Assembly: GCA_036346395.1 (NCBI GenBank)
Contig: CM070599.1
Span: 32,541,232-32,605,231 of the forward strand
Direction of reading: 5' to 3'
Origin: Hsuehochloa calcarea
Lineage: Eukaryota > Streptophyta > Magnoliopsida > Poales > Poaceae
Length of the DNA: 64,000 nucleotides
This document shows, piece by piece, positions 56,916 through 64,000 of this stretch. The position numbers and the translations under genes were made by a program. Positions within the stretch are counted from its first letter, which is position 1. Each line of letters begins with the position of its first letter. Under the pieces are notes generated by a model. It was given only the letters and a program-made list of their open reading frames with translations, was not told where the DNA came from and ran no database searches.

Positions 56916-59244
56916 TGTGATATCCTCATTTTTTTAAATCGTTAAACTCTTCACAACCGTTAAGGATATGCAGTTACGAAGTAAGCAACATTTCAAACAA
57001 ACTTTCGAATTACAATAAAAATTAAACTTTTATTACATAAGATTAAGACTTAACAGCTAGTTTTAACACTGACATGGCCTTCCAAGCCCAAAGTTAATAT
57101 ATTACGAGACAAAAAAGCTAAAACCACAGGCGCGCTTAAGCGCAGTGGAGACCTAATAACAGTAATCATTGCCATCTAGGGGTCCACAAAATCCTGCTCA
57201 TTGAGATCCTCAGTATTTTTCCAAGTTTCCTTTGTAGATGGTTCACGGATTTTGCAAGAATGAGTACTACTACTGTACTCAACAAGCCACATGAAAATCC
57301 TAACTAATTACATGCTAGAATTATCAAATGAATGGTGAAGTTTTACCATAGCAGACATATGTGGATGCATTTTATATTTAAAGCAGTTTATCTTTAAAAC
57401 AGTAAAACAATAATAAATAATAACATCATGGGTTTCTCAACACTTGCAAATACCAACTTAACATCTCAGAAACTATGCTTATGCCTCATGTATTGGAATT
57501 ATCCATGAACACATCTTCATTAACTGGAAGCACGACGTATTGAAATACCTTTAATCACACACTACAGAGTTGTTCAGCTTTACCCACAAGATACCTCAAG
57601 CTCATACTGTCAAGCTATATACACGCAACACATTAGCGTACGACTGAGCTGAGATAACAAAGCCTTTTCACTGTCCAACCTTTCTAACCTCTACCCGGTA
57701 GGTTATTGGACCATACATCACTTGGGGGACCACCAGCCAATGGCGGAAATATTGACCTGATGCTAATGGCGCCTACTGTTGTGTAGACCAGCAAGTGTCC
57801 CTTTAGGTCCACTCTTGCCCCACCCCTGTTCCCGTAGATATTCAATCGGGAGAGCATTGTACTAAGCCAGGGAGGAATGACCATACCTGTGGTTGAGCGA
57901 TTTTATGTGTCTGTTACTTTGGCACAAGGTTCTTATCCTTGCTTGTCTCTAGTGAGGAAATGGACCAATACCAATTCGTGGCTGTCCACCTTCTTAGCCT
58001 CGCCTTCGACTTACTTTTCAACACAAGTCTATTGGGTTGTCCAACTTCCTGGTCTCAACCCTCAACTCTCATCCAAAACCATTAGCGAATAGCCAGTATT
58101 GCTTTTCAGGATTTAACATCATATTTGTGTGACAAAGCTAAATATCTAGCCTTTATTTTATGTAACATAAATTTGTCAAGATGAATATGGCCTACAAGAG
58201 TAGGTGGGTTTGTATGTGGGGTAATAGGATTATTCTAACCATCATGTCATTCAAAAGTATTATTTTAATATTTACACATATACGGTAATGAAAGTAATAA
58301 TATAAATACATGAAATATAGGTTCAAAATGATCAAAGGAATACAACTTGCCTCCTTGCACAAAATCTTCTAGTAGCTCTTCTTGTTTGGCGTCTTTCAGA
58401 GCTTGGTTGTCGAAGTTGGGACCTAGCGCAAAATAAAATAAAATAAACCAAATAAAATCCGGCTCGACAAGGAATGAGCTGAGAACAACATGCAAGTAAA
58501 AATAATTCAAAAAAGAAATATAAATGAAGGTAGTGTGGGAGGGTAGGAATTTATATAGTGCTTAATTGGACTGAACGGAGTGGAGAAATGGACTCCTGGG
58601 CTCGAAACGAACGAAATGGATATAACGTGTCGAATTAGGGTTTTGGGGATGAACAATGTTGGACGTCATGAATGAAAATAGACAATGAACAGTAATCATG
58701 ATTGTTGTTTTGGACTGTGAAATGTAATCACTATGAACAGTAAATGATTGTTATGCTATGAATAGTGTTTGTCTAAAGAGGGATGAACAATATTAAGCAT
58801 AAATAGAGCCTAAAATGGCCAGGCCATTTTGGCCCAGCTTCTGTGCAGCTTGGAGCTGCGCTCGACCGAAAATGGTGGGAGCAGGAACCGAGCGGCGGTG
58901 TCGCGGCACATGGATGACGACATGGTTGGCCGGCGGAGTGCGAACGGTGCGAGGTGGCAGGGCGAGGTGGCGCGATGAAGGTGGTAGAAGGCGCAGTGTC
59001 GGTGCGTGACATGAGAGGTGGCGGCTGACGGAAGCGGAGGAGGAGGCGGAGGCGATGGCGTGGGGGAGGTGACGTTGGAAGGGAGAAGGGAGAGGCGCCC
59101 GGGGATAAAACCGTTTTCAGGAGGGAGAGGCGGGACTCTAAAAGGGGAAATGTATTTTGGGCTGGAGTTTTCGAAAAAGGAAAGTTTTCGAATTTCAACC
59201 AAAAATTCAAAAAAATTAAAATTAAAATTTTGGGATGTTTCACA
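56916..59244 (-). mobile_element. LTR-like block (gypsy type), possibly solo LTR
   Basis: The plus strand starts TGTGATATCC and ends GGGATGTTTCACA, giving matching inverted termini. On the minus strand a TATATAA box lies near 58549-58556. Internal phrases (TACCCACAAGATA, CAAAGCCTTT, ACAACTTGCCT) parallel those in 20360-24022, so the two are likely related LTRs. No target duplication could be matched with confidence and no coding domain is present. Confidence 0.45.
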
Positions 59245-60227
59245 TTGCACTGCCAACAGGCACTAACCTAAATTCAACTTGGGCCTGTTTAGAACACGGG
59301 TTTTTTCTGGTTCATGTAGGAAATAAAACTGTTTCCGGTAAAATTTCTGCGCAATTCTTGCATTCTTGACGGGTCCTTAGTAATGGGTCCTTAGTCTCGT
59401 AGTGCAAAATCTGCACAGGTAGTGGCATTGCAAGCTGAATGCTAATCACGTCGTGAGAAGGAATTGCTAGGACAGACTTAGGATGCAGTACCTTGACCGG
59501 TCAGAGAGAGAGAATTTTTACCGAGCCCAACTTACGTTACTCGCCCGGCACCGGCAGTCGGCACGGGCCAACGGATCACCATTCACTCACTGAAACTCAC
59601 CAGTGAATCGCTCCCTAATCTCCCCACTCTTTCTACGTCCCCGTGTCCGCTTCACCTCCCCATCCATTTTCCACCCTACCCCCGCCGCTAGTGGTGCCAA
59701 AGTGAGTGGCGCGGGCTCGAGTAAGCACGGTCCGATCGGTCTGGTTCGAGTACCAAGCACAATTAGCCCGGTTGACACCATCGTCGCGCACTACATTATT
59801 CGCCTTCTCTGGTAGTCTCATGCTTCGGACCAACCCAAATGGCATGACTCATCTAGCCACCTCTACGGATTGAGATCTTTTGCAATGAAGTTATCAGTGT
59901 AGAAAATCTACAGTGGTATGATATTAGAAATAATATCTACTATCCGATAAAAAACTGTAGATCAAGACTGATCACTACAGTATTTTCAATACAGCAAAAC
60001 AACGCATTACATATTACAGAATTTACTGTACATTTACTGTATAATACTGTTTAACTCCCCCACCTACAGCGCAGTCCAACCCAACCCAACCCCACCCCAG
60101 CCCCACTGAAACGAAACGCGCGCGCACACATACACTACGCCCAGTACTAGTACTGCCCATCCACTCCACCCCGCGGTCTCCCACCTGGTCAAACCACTCC
60201 CCCTCCCCCACCACCAGCACCTCCACC
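59245..60227. other. promoter region of the receptor-like pseudokinase
   Basis: Non-coding sequence. TATAATA at about 60040-60046 is a candidate TATA box 180 bp before the start codon. A CT-rich run precedes the ATG. The TIR-like phrases TCTACAGTGG and ACTGTAGATC around 59909-59963 suggest a small inverted repeat. Nothing else was recognised. Confidence 0.4.
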
Positions 60228-62105
60228 ATGCCTCCCTTGCTCCCCCTCGCCCTCCTCCTCCTAGCCCTAGTCCTGCCCGCCGCGCCGCAGCCGTCGCCGG
60301 CGGCGGCGGCGCCCCAGGAGGACGACGCGCGGTGCCTCCGCGGCGTCAAGGACGGCCTCCGCGACCCGGACCAGCGGCTCGCGTCGTGGACCTTCGGCAA
60401 CAAGTCGACTGGCGCCGTCTGCGGGTTCAGCGGCGTCTCGTGCTGGAACCCGCAGGAGTCGCGCGTCCTCGCGCTCTCCCTCTCCGGGTTCGGCCTCCAG
60501 GGCGCTGTCCCCTCCGCGCTCCAGTACTGCCGCGCCGCCACCACGCTCGACCTCTCGAACAACGCGCTCGAGGGGCAAATCCCGCCCACGCTCTGCGACT
60601 GGCTCCCCTTCCTCGTCAACCTGGACCTCTCCGGCAACCGCCTCTCCGGCCCGCTCCCCGCCGAGCTCGCCAACTGCCGCTTCCTCAACTCGCTCAAGCT
60701 CAACGACAACGTCCTCTCCGGCCAGATCCCCGCGTCCCTCCAGCGGCTAGACCGGCTCAAGTCGCTCGACCTCTCCGGGAACCGGCTCGACGGCCAGATC
60801 CCGCCCCAGCTCGGTGCGACCTTTTCCAGCGAATCCTTCTCCGGGAACTCAGGCCTGTGTGGCCGACCCGTGTCCTCGCGCTGCGGCCGACGTCCTGGGA
60901 GCGCCGACCTCGCCATCGTTATCGCTGCGGGGGTCTTCGGCGCCGCCGCGTCGCTGCTCCTCGCCTTCTTCTTCTGGCGATGCACCGGGAAGAGCAAGTG
61001 CGGGCGCCGCCGCCGCCGCCGCGGAGGAAGCGAGTCGGGCGGTGCTGCCGGAGAGGACGGGAGCTGGTGGAAGGAGCGGCTGCGGGCGACGCACAACCGG
61101 CTTGTGCCGGTCTCGCTGTTCCAGAAGCCGATCGTGAAGGTCAAGCTCGCCGACCTGATGGCGGCCACGCAGGATTTCAGCACAAGCCACATCGTAGTGG
61201 CCGGGAGCTCGCGAGCGGGGACCGCGTACCGAGCCGTGCTGCGTGACGGGTCCGCCCTGACGGTGAAGCGGCTGCACTCGTGCCCGCTCTCGGAGAAGGC
61301 GTTCCAGGCGGAGATGGGCCGGGTCGGGCAGCTGCGACACCCCAACATCGTGCCGCTGCTGGGGTTCTGTGTTGTTGAGGATGAGCGGCTGCTGGTGTAC
61401 AAGCATATGGAGAGCGGGGCTCTTTCGTCGATGATGAAGGAGCCAGGGGAGGCACTGCTGGATTGGGCGACACGGCTTAGGATTGCCGTTGGGGCGGGTC
61501 GGGGGATTGCGTGGCTGCACCACGGGTTCCAGGTTCCTCAGATTCACCAGAACTTGAGCTCAAGCGCGGTGCTTCTCGATGAGGATTACGAGGCTCGGAT
61601 TACGGATGTTGGGCTCACGAGGCTGGTCCGGATGGCGCCAGGCGAGGGCGGCGATACAAGCCCCTTCCTGAATGGAGACTTCGGGGAGTTTGGATATGTT
61701 GCCCCAGAGTATGCTAGCAATCCAGTTCCTACCATGAAGGGTGATACATATGCATTTGGGGTGATACTGTTTGAGCTCGTGAGCGGGCAGGATTCTGGCG
61801 CTGTGACAAGTGATGCAGCAGGTGAAGGGTTCAAGGGGACATTGGTGGATTGGGTAAATCAGCTCAAGAGCTCTGGCCGAATCACCGATATTGTTGATAA
61901 GTCATTGCGCGGGAAGGGCCATGATGCAGAGATTGGCGAGTTATTGAAGGTGGCTTTCCAATGTATCGCGGCTCGTCCGAGGGACAGGCTCTCAATGTAC
62001 CGAGTTTATCACTCTCTGAAGAGTATTGGAGAAGGCCGTGACGTCTCGGAGCAGATCGATGAATTCCCACTGGCCTATAACAAGGATGACTCGGACACCA
62101 TGTAG
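60228..62105 (+). CDS. BIR-type LRR receptor-like pseudokinase, intronless
   Basis: The 625-aa protein has a signal peptide (about 1-27), an LRR N-terminal cap with Cys pairs (33-72), about five leucine-rich repeats (78-196), a juxtamembrane cap (LCG...RCG), a transmembrane helix (about 228-250), a basic linker and a kinase-like domain (about 313-600). Architecture and length match LRR-RLK subfamily X, the BIR (BAK1-interacting) proteins, which restrain BAK1/SERK co-receptors at the plasma membrane. Key kinase features are altered: the glycine loop reads AGSSRAGTAYRA, the HRD motif is HQN (440-442) and DFG is DVG (460-462), while the ATP-site Lys347 (TVKRL) and APE remain. The domain is therefore predicted to be catalytically dead, as in BIR2. 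The coding sequence is very GC-rich in its first two thirds and balanced later. Confidence 0.95.
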   Translation: MPPLLPLALLLLALVLPAAPQPSPAAAAPQEDDARCLRGVKDGLRDPDQRLASWTFGNKSTGAVCGFSGVSCWNPQESRVLALSLSGFGLQGAVPSALQYCRAATTLDLSNNALEGQIPPTLCDWLPFLVNLDLSGNRLSGPLPAELANCRFLNSLKLNDNVLSGQIPASLQRLDRLKSLDLSGNRLDGQIPPQLGATFSSESFSGNSGLCGRPVSSRCGRRPGSADLAIVIAAGVFGAAASLLLAFFFWRCTGKSKCGRRRRRRGGSESGGAAGEDGSWWKERLRATHNRLVPVSLFQKPIVKVKLADLMAATQDFSTSHIVVAGSSRAGTAYRAVLRDGSALTVKRLHSCPLSEKAFQAEMGRVGQLRHPNIVPLLGFCVVEDERLLVYKHMESGALSSMMKEPGEALLDWATRLRIAVGAGRGIAWLHHGFQVPQIHQNLSSSAVLLDEDYEARITDVGLTRLVRMAPGEGGDTSPFLNGDFGEFGYVAPEYASNPVPTMKGDTYAFGVILFELVSGQDSGAVTSDAAGEGFKGTLVDWVNQLKSSGRITDIVDKSLRGKGHDAEIGELLKVAFQCIAARPRDRLSMYRVYHSLKSIGEGRDVSEQIDEFPLAYNKDDSDTM

Positions 62106-64000
62106 CTGATGGTGATCACACGCTTCGGATTGTGAACCGCTTGGTCAGGCTCAATGATCCTACATGTGTAGTCCTGCTACTTGAATTGATCAGGGGCATG
62201 CTGAGCCAACCATATCGACACCATAACTATCGCTGGATGCTCGGTTCGAGCCTTGCGTCATCTCATGTTGAGATAATCATGTAAGCTGTAAGATTAGTCT
62301 GTATTGTCCTTTTAAATTATTGCTAGCGCTTGTAGTATCTCTGTGTAACTGTAATTCTTGTTGTGTCTAAATCCTGGTACCGCCTTCCTTGTTGGAACAA
62401 CCAGCATGCTCTCCAGTCTCCAAAAAAGTCAGATTGGTATTCAAAATTTTTATCTTTGACCAATTTATCTTAGTTTTACAGGAATGTTTCACCCTGTGTT
62501 AATGCCTACTCCTACATGGTCATTTTCCACCCATACTTCTCTCTAGTAACATGTTCTCTCATTTGCCATCTTCTCTTTGTGAATTTGCTCGATGATATTC
62601 CATATATCATTCTCATACATTTGAGTGTACTGTTTGGAACCCAGTTTGCTATCCCTGCTAATAACTGGGTACCGATAATATAGAAATTTCCAATTTCGAT
62701 GCTAAAATCTTCGACATACATTTCCAAGCTATGTACCCTGTTTTATACTTGTGAACCTTCGACCATCTACTGGTGGTCTTTCTTCTATATTCTAAAGCTT
62801 AATTGGAAGAACTAGCATGGGGGAAATGACACCATCAACCTCACTTTTAGTTTTTTTTTTCCTTTTCTTCTAATTCGGCGGTACCTTCGCTCTTCAGTCT
62901 TATCTGGTTGTCTTACTTGCTGTATTGTATGATTTCTTTGATTTGAAAGTCAGCTCTTTGTGACAAATAACAATAATCAATTCCGGTGCACATGCCAATT
63001 TACATAATTGTCACCATCACAGCACGGTCCTGAATTTGACCTTACCATGAGATAGCGGGTGTTATTTGGTCCCTTGACTAGCACTCTGTTACTTGGATGG
63101 TTAAAAACTTAAGGAAAAAAGTATATATTATATAGCATCTCAAACTTTGTTTGAAAGTCCGTTCAACATCTTGAACTATGAAACCAGACGTTTGACTCTT
63201 GAATTTTGCAATCCAGTTCAAATAACACTATGACCCGATTCTATATGGTGGAATTGCCCGTGTGACGCGATGAGTGAACGGTTTTGCCACGTAGGATGAA
63301 AAGTTGGTTGAGTTGGGTCACTGATAGGTAGAGCCTATAGGGGCTTCTCCCCCACCGAGAGCTTCCAGGTGTGCTTCTATGGCCGCCGCCCTGTAGCTTC
63401 CTCCCTTGTTTTGATTTGGGGTGGAAACCATGTGAACTCCACCTGTCATTCACCTAAACTAATCAGCGTGTTATCTTACATGGCAAAATTGTTCACTCAT
63501 CCGTCACATGGTCAATCAAGGTAGTCTAAGTCGAGATCCTAAATCAGATCGATTTTCCTTCAGTAGGATCGAATCGTAGAATCATCGATTCTACGGATTT
63601 GTAAAAATACACATTTTACATATGTACTATAATTTTGTATGATTCTTATATTGCTTACCACTTATAAACAAAAAGGGGCAAATTACTTCTTATCGCACAA
63701 CAGAAAAGTATGATGGTACTGACATAATTGGTGATATAATTTTGAACTACAGAACAACAAATGACCATGACTAGTTGACTACACGAGAAAGGTTCACAAC
63801 TTCTGAACTAAATCTAGAAAGAGCCTGATTGTAGCATGATATATAGTTCGTAACAGAATAGTAATAATCTAGTACAAACTTTCCACATTCGCTTCATTAC
63901 TTGCCACTGCATTCGAACTACCAACACATGAAACAGAAAGATGTGTCTTACCACCATCCCCATCTTCGATTGCATAGTTTAGTTCGTTCTCATTTGCAAC
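62106..64000. other. 3' flank and intergenic sequence
   Basis: It starts with the pseudokinase 3' UTR. From about 63110 to 63480 the phrases CTCAAACTTTGTTTGAAAGTCC and GAACTATGAAACCAGACG resemble grass MULE-like non-autonomous repeats, but no TIR pair was found. No coding signal was seen up to the end of the window. Confidence 0.4.

Noticed and set aside
60332..61246. A 304-aa plus frame, Arg/Pro/Ala-rich
   Set aside because: Second-frame shadow of the receptor-like kinase coding sequence.
60023..61402. A 459-aa minus-strand frame
   Set aside because: Antisense shadow of the GC-rich receptor-like kinase gene; Ser/Arg/Pro-rich with no motif.

Overview
The window is plant nuclear DNA, almost certainly from a grass. 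The genes are intron-rich with GT-AG junctions. Some coding sequences are very GC-rich (malate synthase, the receptor-like kinase) while others are balanced (GAPDH, kelch), and the space between genes is packed with nested LTR retrotransposons, MULEs and MITEs. I see no organellar, bacterial or CRISPR content. From memory and unchecked, cytosolic GAPDH and malate synthase also lie close together on rice chromosome 4, so this may be a syntenic segment of another grass. Species cannot be read directly.

Layout. 1-870: coiled-coil fragment of a transposon protein, plus strand. 858-7501: decayed Ty3/gypsy element on the minus strand (integrase, RNase H, RT, protease, gag, PBS and one LTR). 7502-10850: degenerate SIRE/Maximus-like copia 3' region and LTR with repeated CGGTA/TACCG motifs, then a small MITE. 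11447-15067: complete cytosolic GAPDH gene of 12 coding exons. 16903-19773: a gypsy protease piece beside ten exons of a RecQ5-like helicase that has lost both ends. 19983-26220: nested LTR-like sequences. 26221-31150: decayed copia element. 31170-32010: plant-mobile-domain (PMD) fragment. 33454-37650: DUF212 (PAP2/haloperoxidase-related) gene that lacks its central exon and has a mutated acceptor. 37939-40169: tandem array of a miniature LTR element (LTR-internal-LTR-internal-truncated LTR). 40618-42590: complete malate synthase gene, minus strand. 43082-43927: hAT-like element ending in an exact 105-bp tandem duplication. 45664-45882: LINE RNase H scrap. 46723-48193: MULE carrying a dead GRF zinc-finger gene. 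48357-54523: kelch-repeat membrane-anchored protein, with a copia element in intron 5 that itself holds a hAT MITE. 56916-59244: another LTR-like block. 60228-62105: intronless BIR-type LRR receptor pseudokinase.

The host genes do not form a pathway. They are independent neighbours: glycolysis (GAPDH), the glyoxylate cycle (malate synthase), a kelch protein of unclear role, and an immune/growth co-receptor-type pseudokinase. I found no convincing undescribed system. The points most worth follow-up are the tandem miniature LTR array with an open gag-like frame, the MULE with a captured GRF gene, the frameshift in exon 1 of the kelch gene, the broken DUF212 and RecQ5 genes, and the exact 105-bp duplication at a transposon end.
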